Assembly: GCF_031755915.1 (NCBI RefSeq)
Contig: NC_083390.1
Span: 25,353,001-25,417,000 of the forward strand
Direction: 5' to 3'
Length of the DNA: 64,000 nucleotides
Source of the DNA: Ziziphus jujuba
Lineage: Eukaryota > Streptophyta > Magnoliopsida > Rosales > Rhamnaceae
The stretch's first letter is position 1. Each line of letters starts with the position of its first letter. Below the pieces are notes generated by a model. The model had not been told where the DNA came from. It made no database searches and saw only the letters and a list, made by a program, of their open reading frames with translations. This document shows positions 1 through 11,698 of this stretch, one piece after another. The translations under genes and the position numbers were made by a program.

Positions 1-1633
1 AAATAATTGTCCTTTTTGTTTGGGGAGGGGTCTTAAAAAGGGTCAATTAGTAGTGAAAGATGAAGGTGATAATAGATTTGCCTTTGTGATGTAAGCGGAC
101 GTATAGACCCTCAAATGATTTAAGGTGGAAGCGGTGTTCTTTGGTCATGTTCCATAACAATAATGCAATGATTCTGACCCTTTCATTATATGCCACTCAT
201 ATTGTCATTTAATCATATTGACAATGTTTCTATTTCGATCTTAGCCAGGTTCTTAGGAAAAAAAACAAGAAAAAAAAAGATTAGAAAATTTAAAGCGATG
301 GGAAACTTGCCTTTTTCTCTTTAGCTATAGTATTGATCTATCCCCAACTTTAATTGTACAAAAACATGTACATTTATCAAAATCTTAATGGGTTATATAT
401 ATTTTAAAGTGTCATATGCACGTTAAAATTGCCTTTATCGTTATTCCTACCCGGCAAATTAAAAAAAAAGGGGTTATGTATAGGAGCCATGATTTAACAC
501 AAAGCAATCGATAGAGCACTGCATCAAGGATCACATTATCCTCACCTACTTTTTTTTTTCGTATGTCGTCTCTTTTGAATAATATGATTGATATCATCAC
601 TATCTTGTGCAATGCACTTTTTGCATGGATGATAATGTTCGATTATTGTTATTATTTTGGCATTTAGAAATCTAGTTTATTTTACTTTTCGATCAAAATG
701 ATATAAGAACACGAAGATTCCTGAATCTGCTGAGAATAATGCAATAAAATGATGAAATGGGGTTTTGATTCATTTTTATTATTATTATTTCTTCTTGGTG
801 GGGTATGGAAAGTCTATTATTATTGAATGAATACAAAAAACAAAAGTTGGATGATGAACTAACGGTGGTGGCAGTGTCCACTTCGTTATGTGTGTGTTGA
901 TGGGTTTAATCCAGATCACCTACCAAGATAGATACGGCAATTGTACTGAAACAAAGACCATTGATCATAGCCAAATTAATTTCGAGGAACAGTAACAAAA
1001 ATCTGAGCTTGTGATTCCTATGAATTGGTGTCCCATTAAATTATTGATTTTGCTTGCGACAATATTATTATTGCACATAAATATCTTAGCGCAAGATCGA
1101 TGATAACTTAGCTCGTCAGCTCGAGAGCCCCTTCTTGGAACCCAACTGTGTGACTAGCTATGTCAGAGAGTTTGCGGCTGGTGATATGGACATGTGGAAT
1201 TCGATTTTGGTTACGTGAAAGCAGGAACTCCACCCAACCACCCAAAAGAAAAAACCAAAAAAAAAAAAAAATCAAAAAGAATAAGATCTTCACACACACT
1301 TGATTTTACGTGAAATTATTCGACAATAGGTGCATGCCACAATCTATAATCTAATTCGCTTTGAAATTAAAACGGATTAGCTCGAGCATTATTGCATTAT
1401 TTATGTGCTTACTTTATCAACTAATTAATGGTAGAAAATGTTAAGGTAAAATTATATTTGGATCATTTTCGATGATTCTATCAACTTTCCGTATACAACT
1501 CTTCTATTCTGGCTTAGATTATCGCTAATACATGATTTATTTAAAATTTGACATGACACGTGGCTTCCAACAATAGTCAAAAAATAATACTTCTTTATTG
1601 AGATAACCACAACAAAATTAAAGTTGACAAACT
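1..1633. other. Non-coding stretch, no gene recognised
   Basis: AT-rich sequence with only short chance reading frames on both strands. None has a recognisable domain, a convincing splice pattern or compositional bias toward coding. It may include the 3' flank of a gene lying to the left and the upstream region of the tRNA gene. Confidence 0.6.
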
Positions 1634-1706
1634 GGTTCTATGGTGTAGTGGTTAAGCACTCTGGACTTTGAATCCAGCGACCTGGGTTCGACTCCCGGTA
1701 GGACCT
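1634..1706 (+). tRNA. tRNA-Gln(TTG): tRNA-Gln, anticodon TTG
   Basis: A complete 73-nt cloverleaf. The acceptor stem pairs GGTTCTA (1634-1640) with TAGGACC (1699-1705), including one G-U pair. The anticodon stem CTGGA/TCCAG (1661-1665, 1673-1677) encloses the loop CTTTGAA with anticodon TTG at 1668-1670, and the T arm contains GGTTCGACTCC. No intron is present. A run of six T (1709-1714) directly after the discriminator base fits a Pol III terminator. It lies on the same strand and only 165 bp upstream of the DCI1-like start codon, so the downstream gene's promoter is squeezed against or overlaps this gene. Confidence 0.97.
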
Positions 1707-1708
1707 CC

Positions 1709-1714
1709 TTTTTT
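1709..1714 (+). terminator. Pol III T-run terminator of tRNA-Gln
   Basis: Six consecutive T residues begin three bases after the tRNA 3' end, as expected for RNA polymerase III termination. Confidence 0.75.
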
Positions 1715-1870
1715 AATATTTTGTTTTTGTTTTTTTTTCCTAGTCGTTTCACAGTTTTACCAGTTCACAGTGTTAACTGTTCAACTACAAATTCCGGGCT
1801 ACAAATTTGTTTTGGTAAATTCTGTTTCACTTTCCTCGTCTTTCTCTGTTCGACTGGTAGATTAACGAAA

Positions 1871-3141
1871 ATGGAGAAGTACGAAACCCTAGAAATTGTC
1901 CAGACGGACCCAAATTCCTCAGTCTTCCACCTCTACCTCAACCGTCCATCCCGTCGCAACGCTCTCTCGCTGCAATTCTTCATCGAATTCCCCAAAGCCC
2001 TTTCCTTCCTCGACCAAAACCCTACCGCAAACGTCATCGTTCTCTCCGGAGCCGGCGACCACTTCTGCTCCGGCATCGATCTTAACAACCTAAACTCCAC
2101 ATCCGAAAAATCTCGCTCCGCCGATCGTGGACGCGCCGCTGAGAGGCTCCGGCGAGAGATTAAGGCCATGCAGGAGGCGATCACGGCGATCGAACGGTGT
2201 CGGAAACCAGTGATTGCCAGCATCCATGGAGCGTGCATCGGCGGTGGGATTGATATCGTGACCGCCTGTGACATAAGGTATTGCACAGCGGATGCGTTGT
2301 TCTCGGTGAAGGAGGTAGACTTGGCGATCACGGCCGATCTCGGGACTCTTCAGAGGTTGCCGGCTATAGTCGGGTACGGTACGGCCATGGAATTGGCTCT
2401 GACAGGTCGTAGGTTTTCCGGTACAGAGGCACAACGGATGGGTCTGGTCTCCCAGGTGTTCGGTTCCAAGAAGCAGCTGGGCGAGGCGGTCAACGTTATC
2501 GCCAAGGGTAAATTAGTCCTTTTAAACCCTTTCCTCAATATTTTAGTATTTTTCAATTAGTTTTCAGTATTTCTTTTGGGTTGTTCCAACCACCAAGCAT
2601 CAAGAGCATGGTTGTTTTTTTTTTTTTTTTTTTTTTTAAGTGAAAAAGCATGATTTAGGATTCATTTGATTAATGATTGCAATTTATTGTGGTACATTAA
2701 ACCATATGATTTAGGTTTTTTTTTTTATCATTTTAGTGAAAAAGCATGATTTAGGATTCATTTGATTAATGATTGCAATTTATGTTTGGTACATTAAACC
2801 ATATGATTTACGTGGGCAAAATTCCTTTGTGCGTTATTTTGGGTATTCGATTTATTTATTTGTTCATTTTTCTTGCTTTTTAAACATGCCCATTTGTTTA
2901 GAAATTTATGTGACTCTATTAAAAAGTTGGGGGGTTTTGGCACAATGTAGATATTGGTGCCAAGTCTCCGCTTGCTGTGATTGGGACGAAAGCGGTGCTA
3001 CTTAGAAGTAAGGAAGTGAATTTGGAACAAGGATTGGATTATGTGGCTACTTGGAATGCTGGAATGCTTATTTCTGATGATTTGGAAGAGGCAGTGGCCG
3101 CACAAATCCAGAAAAGGAAGCCAACCTTTGCCAAGCTATGA
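1871..3141 (+). CDS. DCI1: Delta(3,5)-delta(2,4)-dienoyl-CoA isomerase, peroxisomal
   Basis: Two exons, 1871-2507 and 2951-3141, give 275 residues, close to the roughly 278 of Arabidopsis DCI1. It is a crotonase-fold enzyme that isomerises 3,5-dienoyl-CoA to 2,4-dienoyl-CoA during beta-oxidation of unsaturated fatty acids with odd-numbered double bonds. The oxyanion-hole segments GDHFCSGIDL (about 62-71) and HGACIGGGID (119-128) are present. Asp128, Glu148 and Asp156 have exactly the spacing of the catalytic acids of rat dienoyl-CoA isomerase (176/196/204). The protein ends in Ala-Lys-Leu, a canonical PTS1, so the product should be peroxisomal. The start at 1871 gives the family N-terminus; the frame stays open further upstream, but that extension runs into the tRNA gene. 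The intron (2508-2950) contains an internal tandem duplication. Confidence 0.93.
2639..2811 (+). repeat. Tandem duplication inside DCI1 intron
   Basis: A segment of about 75 bp starting AGTGAAAAAGCATGATTTAG occurs at about 2639-2714 and again at about 2737-2811. The copies are nearly identical, differing around TTATTGTGG versus TTATGTTTGG, and are separated by a short T-rich spacer. It lies wholly within the intron and does not touch the splice sites. Confidence 0.9.
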
Positions 3142-3481
3142 ATTTTTAATAGAACTCTCATACATTACGTGGCCCTTTAATTGGCTTTATAGAAGTGTTT
3201 AATAAAAGGCCTCAAAATTTGTATGAAACCCAAATGGGTGGTTTGGCACTTCATTCTTGTATGCTGTATACCATTTTTCAGTTTTCAAATATGCTTTGTA
3301 TTGGTAGCTTTTTCCAACAAAAGAATTATACCATTTGATCTCTTTATTAACCAAAAAATTGTAAAAAAGAAAAAATGCACCATGGATGCATTATACCATG
3401 GCTCCACAGTTGATTCTAAATGATTTATTACCGACTTTTACCACTTTCATTTTTTATTAAGGTATAGAATCAGGTGTCTCT

Positions 3482-3691
3482 GTTTTTTTACTTTATGAAG
3501 GGGTTCCCGTGCATCTATGTGTGTATATATAAATATATAGGATTTTTCTGTTTTTTACTTTATGAAGGGGGGGTTTCCCGTGCATCTATGTGTGTATATA
3601 TAAATATATAGGATTTTTCTGTTTTTCACTTTATTTAGGGTTCCCCGTGCATCTAAGTGTGTATATATAAATATATAGGATTTTTCTGTGA
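3482..3691 (+). repeat. Three-copy tandem repeat, about 69 bp unit
   Basis: Three successive units each contain a CTTTAT-AGGG-CCCGTGCATCTA core, then GTGTGTATATATAAATATAT and AGGATTTTTCTGT. The units differ mainly in G-run length and a few substitutions. It lies 340 bp downstream of the DCI1-like stop codon. Confidence 0.9.
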
Positions 3692-3810
3692 CGAAGACGT
3701 CCATATGTTTTTATTGGATGTTTATAAACTTTAAAAATGATAATTTTAGAGTAAAACATCATCAATACTATTTGTTTTTTAAAACGTTCGCATAATAAAA
3801 ACATAATTAT

Positions 3811-3850
<40 letters not shown>

Positions 3851-4750
3851 AAAAACTTATAGATTCATATTTGATTTTTTTTCGTTTTTCTTTTTTTTGC
3901 TCTAATCAACCAAGACAATCAAATTCTTGATCTTCTTCGTGGAAGATTCTATTCTAATTTATCAACACCATTTGTAATATTGATAAATTCCTTAATAAAA
4001 CCAAAAAAAAAAATTAAAAAAAAATTACATATGTGACTGAGTACCGTAGTATTAGATGTGGGCTATCAGGTGAAACATTTCAGGTAATTGGCCCATAAAA
4101 TTGGACGTGTATATTGAAATGTGAAATTTGGCCCAAGAAGTTTCTAAGCAGCTCAATTGTAATTCTGTGCATGTAATGGATGTCAAGAGCCTAAGAACAC
4201 GTGGTGAGGCTGGACAATAGAATTGGCCGCCCTCATTCGATGAGGTTGGACTAATTTTAATATAGCATAGGACTATCGAAGAGGGCTTTCTAATGTATTA
4301 ACATTTAAAATATGGGCCACTTTATACATTTATTAAGTTCCAACTTCTTGGTGACCAAACCAAACAGAGCATATTCACCCCCCCCCCCCCCCCCCCACCC
4401 CCCCCAAAAAAAAAAAAAAAAAGAAAGAAAAACAAACAGAGCATTTTCAGTGGGTATAGTGCTCTGCTATGTTAAGTTGCAAATTCGCATGTTGTCCGTT
4501 ATAGTATCCATTTTGTTGATTGGAGAAAGTTAATAATGGTGGTCATCTAGTTGGAGCACTGACTCTACACTGCCCAACCAACGACCCTTCCCACGTTTCA
4601 AAACTGACTCAGCTATCATTTATTTTTCTTTTCATGTTTTTTGTGCAAGTGAATTGGAAATATGCTCAACAACTTTTTTGTTTGTAAATATGAGTGAGTA
4701 TACACGTAATAAGGTTGTAATTTTGTGCGGTTAAAACCGGTGGACAAGGT
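3692..4750. other. Intergenic, low-complexity AT and poly-C tracts
   Basis: No gene seen. It contains an (AT)n microsatellite near 3814-3846 and a C-run joined to an A-run at 4378-4422. The remainder is ordinary AT-rich intergenic sequence leading into the GDPD1-like promoter. Confidence 0.6.
4378..4422 (+). repeat. Poly-C tract joined to poly-A tract
   Basis: Nineteen C, one A, eight C, then seventeen A. The opposite strand is a long G-run with quadruplex potential. Confidence 0.95.
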
Positions 4751-4753
4751 TCC

Positions 4754-4761
4754 GCATATTC
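4754..4761 (+). promoter_or_regulatory. P1BS motif (PHR1 binding site) 1
   Basis: GCATATTC matches the GNATATNC consensus bound by PHR1-type MYB factors in phosphate-starvation-responsive promoters. It is 462 bp upstream of the GDPD1-like start codon and 13 bp from an identical second copy. Confidence 0.65.
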
Positions 4762-4766
4762 TGGAA

Positions 4767-4774
4767 GCATATTC
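4767..4774 (+). promoter_or_regulatory. P1BS motif 2
   Basis: GCATATTC, identical to the first site and separated from it by five bases. Paired P1BS sites are common in strongly phosphate-responsive promoters. Confidence 0.65.
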
Positions 4775-4931
4775 CTTTTGAGCTGTCAAAGCATATATAT
4801 ATATATATATAAATGTATATAAATAATAATTATGAAATAAGTATAAAAAAGAAGCCGCGCGTATTTCTCAATAGCTTCCAACGAACAATCCAGACCATTT
4901 ACGAATATAACCCTCTCGAAGGATGATCATC

Positions 4932-4939
4932 GAATATTC
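4932..4939 (+). promoter_or_regulatory. P1BS motif 3
   Basis: GAATATTC, a perfect palindrome matching GNATATNC on both strands. PHR1 binds as a dimer to such imperfect palindromes. Confidence 0.6.
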
Positions 4940-4985
4940 TGTCCGTTCTCTAGTCCCTACGACCGCCTCCTTCTAATAGCAGACA

Positions 4986-4993
4986 GAATATTC
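4986..4993 (+). promoter_or_regulatory. P1BS motif 4
   Basis: A second GAATATTC palindrome, 230 bp upstream of the start codon. It is the closest of the four sites to the GDPD1-like gene. Confidence 0.6.
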
Positions 4994-5215
4994 CTCCAAA
5001 TTAATAATTTATTTATTCCAGAACAAAACGAAAATAAAAAGATTGAGATGTTCACGGTTTCTTTTCTGTTATTTCGGATTTGCCCCCACGTCAGGCGCTT
5101 TAAATACCCGGTTTCTGTACCCATTTAGATCCCGTGCTTTCTATCGAAATTCCCATTCTGTCCCCCTCGTCGTCTTTCAGCTGGGAGTTGTAGACCCTAC
5201 GGGAAGAGCAAAACA

Positions 5216-7974
5216 ATGGCTCTCAAAGCCGTCCATGTCTCTGACGTTCCCAATCTCGATCAAGTCCAAGAGAATGCCGCATTAGCCTTATTCCGTTCGT
5301 CCTGTCTCTCTGTAGGTTAGTCTTCGATCAATAATTAAATTTTTTTTATTTTTTTTTAATGTTTTAATTGAGAAAGTTATGGAAATTGGATTCTGATTAT
5401 TTATTTATTTATTTATTTTTGGATGGTTTTTAGGAGTGAACGGTGAAGGTGAAGAAATAAAAAAAGGGTACAATTTGGGGAAATTCGTGGTGATGGGACA
5501 CAGAGGGAGCGGGATGAACATGTTGCAGTCATCAGATGGAAGAATGAAATCAATCAAGGAGAATTCAATTCTTTCATTCAATACGGCTGCTCAATTCCCT
5601 ATCGATTTCATCGAGTTCGATGTTCAGGTGAGAATTCCTGTCATCTTCCTATTCTTTTTTTATTTTATTTTTTTAAATTAAAGTTTTGATTTTGATTTTC
5701 TGTTTTTTTCTTTTCCTTTGTTTGTTGATGGGGTGGAGAGGAGGAATCGCTGTCTTTCTATGTTATGTGTTTGTCGTGTTTTTTGGTTTTGGATAATGTG
5801 CACGTAAGAAAGATAATTGTAAATTCGTTCATTTATTCGGCAAACCGCAATCGGCAAACGGTCGTCTTATGCAGGCCATTGCCTTTTTTCCTTTTTTCTG
5901 TTTATTCATTTAATTTTCTGGTGGCTGCGTTTTTTTTGGAGGCTTTTGCCCATCTGCAAATGGTGGTCGTCCGGTAGTAGAAGTTTTTGTTTATTATATT
6001 GGACCCACCATCTTCTTATATCTCTTTCAGAAATAATAAAATAAACGAACCCAATTTTCATAATTCTCTTACCAAAAAATAATAATAATAAAAAAGCATA
6101 GTTCGATCTTAATTTAATTAACAAATATGGATAGCTCTCATTTCGTACAAATTTATTGCACAGAACTCATTTAGTTTCTGTTCCTTAATAACAGCTTTTC
6201 AGATTCATTTTATTTGTATAATGTTCCTGTACAAAAAAGCAACACAAAAAAAAAAAAAAGAAAAAAAAAAGGGGAATGGTAGTTGGTTTTTCGTTTACTT
6301 GTCTATTTATGATTTTCTCCTTGCTTCTGTAGGCTTTTAAGTATCAAATTTATGATAACAAATTCGATATACTAATTAGTCTACTTGTGTTTGTTTGCTT
6401 CTCCTACTTTGTTGATTTTACTATATTGGGTAAGCGAAGAACTAGACGAAAATGTAAAAGAAACCTATTTTTGTAGGTGACCAAAGATGACTGTCCAGTC
6501 ATTTTCCATGATATCTTCATCCTTACCGAGGATAAGGTTAGTTCTCAGTTCTTCTTTCATGGTATCATGCTGGTTTTGTTACAACTTCAGTTTAGATAAC
6601 ATGACAATTGCCTGATTGATAATTAATTACAAATTTGTTTTAGGGTGCCATTGTTGAGAAAAGAACCACTGGGATTACTCTTGATGAGTTTCTTTCGTAT
6701 GGACCCCAGAAAGAGCCCGGAAAGGTAATTATATCAATTTGATTGTTTAGTTTCTCGCTGTTCTTAATGGTCGTTTCAGGTTTATATAAAATTCATGTAG
6801 ATATTCTTTCAACTAACCAATTGTTTTCAAATATTTAGGTGGGGAAGCCTCTGTTTAGAAAAACAAAAGATGGGAAACTTTTTGAGTGGAAGGTTCAAAA
6901 TGATGACTACTTATGCACATTGGAAGAGGTGTTCCAGAAAGTTGAATACCCCATGGGATTTAATATAGAATTGAAGTTTGATGATCAGGTAGTCTACAAG
7001 GAGGAAGAACTCACTCGTATTCTTCAAGCAATCTTGAAGGTAAACTTGCTTGTTTATGCCTATTTTTAACTTGGAAATCTTTTTTTCAATTCCCGTATTG
7101 TTCTATTGGTCATATCATATGTGGTATATCTTTTGGCAACAGGTGGTAAATGAGTATGCGAAGGACAGACCCATAATCTTTTCAAGCTTTCAACCTGATG
7201 CTGCATTATCGATTAGAAAACTTCAGAACACCTACCCTGTAAGATCAGTTTCTTCTTGTATATTAAAATTTACAATGATAGCCTAAAACCTGATAAATCG
7301 CAGCAAATCAGAAGCACTGGGGGAGTTTTTATGGAAATTTTGCACCCGAAGATTCTCTTTGAAAAAAATTCAAAGAACAGTGAATCTTTTAGTCATTATG
7401 TTGTTGCTTAAATCTAACCAGCTTTACTAATTTGTAATCCAGGTGTTCTTCCTTACTAATGGAGGGTCAGAAATATATACAGACAGTAGAAGGAATTCAT
7501 TGGATGAAGCTATTAAATTGTGCTGTTTAGGTGGTTTGCAAGGAATTGTCTCAGAAGTCAAAGCCATATTAAGAAATCCAGGAGCAGTCACTAGAATTAA
7601 AGAGTCCAAACTGGCCCTCATAACCTATGGCCAATTAAAGTGAGCTATATTCTTCCTATCATGTTTATTCCTTACTTTCAGAAATCAAACCTAATTAAAT
7701 TGAACTGAATTATGATTGTTTGTACATTTGCAGTAACGTGCCAGAGGTTGTATACATGCAACATCTAATGGGTGTCGAAGGAGTCATCGTTGACCTAGTT
7801 AAAGAGATCACAGAAGCGGTTTCTGATTACATCACTACTCCAGCCAAGGACGTCGGAGAAAACAACTTGTTTGAAGAAGAAGAAAAGGACATGCAAGTTA
7901 AGACGAGGCCTCAGTTTTCGCAGCTTGAGCTTTCTTTTCTTCTGAAGCTAATACCTGAATTAATTCGGAATTAA
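5216..7974 (+). CDS. GDPD1: Glycerophosphodiester phosphodiesterase, GDPD1-like
   Basis: Eight exons: 5216-5315, 5434-5627, 6477-6536, 6644-6724, 6839-7039, 7143-7238, 7443-7639, 7734-7974; 389 residues. The enzyme hydrolyses glycerophosphodiesters to glycerol-3-phosphate and the free alcohol, recycling phosphate from membrane lipids. The GDPD signature is intact: GHRGSG with His56, Glu76 in the KENS segment, Glu94 and Asp96 in IEFDV, His109 in IFHD, Glu189 in NIELK. These correspond to the two catalytic histidines and the metal-binding acids of the family. The closest relative I recognise is Arabidopsis GDPD1, a plastid, Mg-dependent, phosphate-starvation-induced enzyme. The N-terminus resembles it (MALKAVHVSDVPNLD). 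The four upstream P1BS sites suggest the same regulation. Confidence 0.94.
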
Positions 7975-10808
7975 AGATGATCATCTACATTATCAGTACA
8001 ACAATCAGTAGCGTAACCCTGAATAGCAGACCATATTTTGTTGTCTTTGTTCAATTCCAAAAGTGAAATATCTCGTGTATGAAGTAGCAAACCCTTCCTC
8101 TATTGCTGACCTCTCCGCTCTTTCACTGACAAATGTAGTTCAGTGATGTAGTTTGTGTCTATGATTTTCTTAAATGAACCTGCCTGATATGTAATGTTAG
8201 TAAATCCGCCCTAGGGAGGGTAGAATCAGGGTTAGGAATGTTTAAGGGTTATAAGCTCTTGGGAAGCTCTTTTTGTATCTTTGCAAAAGTGAAATGAACA
8301 AAAAAAAAAAAATGTACTTGTGGAAAAATATCTCCCTGTAATTTATATTCAATCTTTTTTCGTTGTTAAAATGGGAAAAACCAAAAAAATAGACGACAAA
8401 ATCCACAAGAGCAAAATGGGCACTCAAATTTGGTTACATTCCAACATACTCCTTTAATATAATCTCCTTTTAGATACAACAACAAATTACCTGGACCAGT
8501 TCCCAAATCATTGTCTCAGCAAGTCAACCTTATGATGCCAAGTCTTGCATCAAATATAGCCTGAATGTTTGTCTGGAAAAACAGAGGCCAAACAGCAATG
8601 TTTTCCTACTATGCATTGAGAAAAAGACCATATAAGTATAATGCCCACCAAAGCAAGAGAATTGTTGGCCTTGTGCTATAGGCCCCATGGACTTTGGAAT
8701 TTGCTGAGATGATGTTAATTGGTGTCTTTTAAGGTACACTGTGTTCTGTATACACCCACACTATGGAAAGATTGGTTAACAGTCACAAAAATACTGATGG
8801 ATCCACGTAACTAGGCCCTGTTTGAGTAGGAAATTACAAGGTCCCTTCTCCTCCATCTGAAACCAAAAAATTTCAACTTTAGGTGAATCAGAACTGTCTT
8901 TTTGTGTTTTTTGGTATATGAAAACCGCCATTTTGTTCATCATTGAAAATAGAGTCAAATTGATTTGTAGTTTTCCAAATTCCAATGATTGAAAATAGTA
9001 GAACTATTGTCCGTAATCGTTAAAAGTTAACACTCTTATGTACTATCAGTACGACTACTTCAGCAATTGAATTAAAGCAAACCCAATTAGTCTTTTCTTA
9101 TTTCGGTGAGCCTGAAATAAATAAATAAGTAAAAGAACAAACAAATTACTCAGTACGTGCAACGTACTGCAATAATAAATCTAAAAAACCATGTGGTTGT
9201 TTCTCTAAAGTGAGAAAGATAATGAACCAGCATGTGATTGTCAGTGGCAACTGGACCAGCCACAGCTTCTGCTTCCAACTTTGTTGAGCTTCTTCTTATT
9301 GAACCAAAACCTCATCTATGATATTACCAAAAATAAAAAAGAAAAAGAAAAAAGAAACTCTCCTCAGATATTATATATCCAAAATATCCAAAAAACCAAA
9401 AAGGTAACATATGAAAACATGAAGGAAAAAGAACTACTTTTTTGGCCTTTGCATGAGACACACTCCAAAAAAACGCTTCTCCTAGAAGTAGAACCCTATG
9501 AAAACTGGAATAAAGTTAAAAAAAAAAAAAATTAATTAATTAATTAATTTTAAAAAAAAGAGTGAGAAAAGAGGAGTGTGTATTATAAATTGGGTTTGTT
9601 TGGAGAAGAATCTATACCTTGTAAGTTTCGTAGAAATGAAGTGGGGGTTAAAAAAAAGACAGCTTTTTACAAGAGAATAGAAGATGATACCAAGCAAAAG
9701 CTCGAGGGCTGGCCAATTGGTTCCCATGCCCAAAGAAACCTATCTTTTTGTTGGTATTTGATGGGCCTTTTTTGGAGGAAGTTTCTTTCAAGTGTGCAAC
9801 ACTTTGAGATTCGAAGCTGTCAATACAAGCAACTTTTTCTGACTTACCACTTATAAATTAACACCTTCTACTAAAGAAAGAAGCAAAGCCATAAAAAATA
9901 AAAAATAAATTGGATAAAAGTACTTATTTTTTGGTGTACGTTTATGTGTACGTACAAGCTCTAGTGAAGGGCAAATGACAATGTATATAGCTAATACAAG
10001 GTCTTATTAGTATTCATACCTTACCGGAATATAATGTGTGAACTACTTGATTTTGTTTGCTTTTGTGCAAAAAGACCAACATCTCCCAAGCTAGAAATTT
10101 TTGCCACATTGATTTCTTCATTGGACTAAAACATACCTAAATAGCTAGCTAGGATTTATCCAAAAAAAAAAAAAAAATGCTAGCTAGGTTATCTACTTCA
10201 AATTAACTTTGTTTTTATACAAACATTAATTTGCCTCCCTTCCCATCAATTTGACTTTGATTTGTTGAGATGCACCATACCCAATCGAAAAAAATTATCC
10301 CCTTATATTATATATCAATATATATGTGTGGTCACATCCTTTCAAGCTTGCGTGGTCAAGTAAAATAGGGCAAGCTAAAGAACAATTAATTGACTACTTA
10401 ATTTCTAGGCAACCTAGCTATAAGTCCTAGTCGATCTCCAATTAAATCATGTTTAAAATGGCCAAAAATTCTTAATTGGGTTTGCCAAGAAGTGAAGAAA
10501 GACAGCCTCTTCATCCTCTGATTTTTATTTGATGCTTACATATGTATATGTATATATGTCGTTTTACGGGTCTCATAGGATTGCTCAGGGAGGGTTGACA
10601 AAGAGCTTTTAGCTTTAAAATGAAGAAAATGAGCTCAAACACTCAATGTGTTAAATGTAATATTGAACTTTGAAAGGCATTTGCAATGTATCACTGAAGA
10701 ATATTGGCTTGGTCAACTTTGAAATCGATTGTAACTTTTGAATTTTCTCTGCCCCTACCTCGTTCTAGAAATTATTCTCATTGGATATTGGTTTACTTGT
10801 TAATGAAT

Positions 10809-10811
<3 letters not shown>

Positions 10812-10852
<41 letters not shown>
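10812..10852 (+). repeat. (AT)n microsatellite
   Basis: About twenty uninterrupted AT units in intergenic sequence. Confidence 0.97.
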
Positions 10853-10858
<6 letters not shown>

Positions 10859-11657
10859 CACATACATCATGGTTAAATAAATAAATAAATAATACATATA
10901 CATAGAAAGAGATGTCATTTCGCGGAATATATATATGTGAAAACATGCATATACATCCATAGCTAAATAATTTAATAACTAAACATGCATGTTGCTATGT
11001 TACATATCTTTAAATAATAACTAATTTTTATTTATCTATCTAGTTTCTTCAGGAACAAGTTCATATAAGTCATGAGTTTGAATTTGATTAGACGGGGAAA
11101 AAAAAAAAATTTGTATGATTGGCATCCTCTTAGAACACCACAAAACTCCAATATGATACAAAGTCTCTTCATATATATAAAATTCAGTCATTGTAATGAA
11201 GACACCACTTTGAAACATGGCAAATTATGGCTATTAATAAAAAGAGAGAAAAAGAGAGAGAGAGAAATAAAATAAAATGAAAGAGCATAATACATAAATG
11301 ATTGACATAAAGGGGGTTAGCACTATGTCTTCTTTAACATCATTTCTTCTTTTACTTCATATAAGCTACTCTTTTTTCCAGTCAATAATTAAATAGAAGA
11401 TAGCACAGTAGTCCATGTTCAATGATGATTTATATTATAAGCCCATAAAGGCACTATAAGTAATATGATACCATTTTGTTCCCATATAAAAATAAGAGGA
11501 TGAAAAAAAAAAAAAAAAAAAGGTACTTACTTAGCACTATTACAATTTTTGAAAAAATGGTCCGCCACTATTCTATTAAAAAATGAGAAAGGCACGTTAG
11601 CCTTCCAATTCAACAAAAGTTCATTAAGAGAACCCTCTATTTCTCTTCCAATGATAT

Positions 11658-11698
<41 letters not shown>

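Noticed and set aside
1933..2556. Long minus-strand frames opposite DCI1 exon 1
   Set aside because: Shadows of a real coding exon with high GC; no start context or domain on that strand.
8530..8985. Two minus-strand frames of 69 codons downstream of GDPD1
   Set aside because: No domain, no splice continuity and no promoter signal; probably UTR or intergenic chance frames.
11036..11275. Short frames near a sequence reminiscent of a transposon edge
   Set aside because: No inverted or direct terminal repeats and no target duplication could be found.
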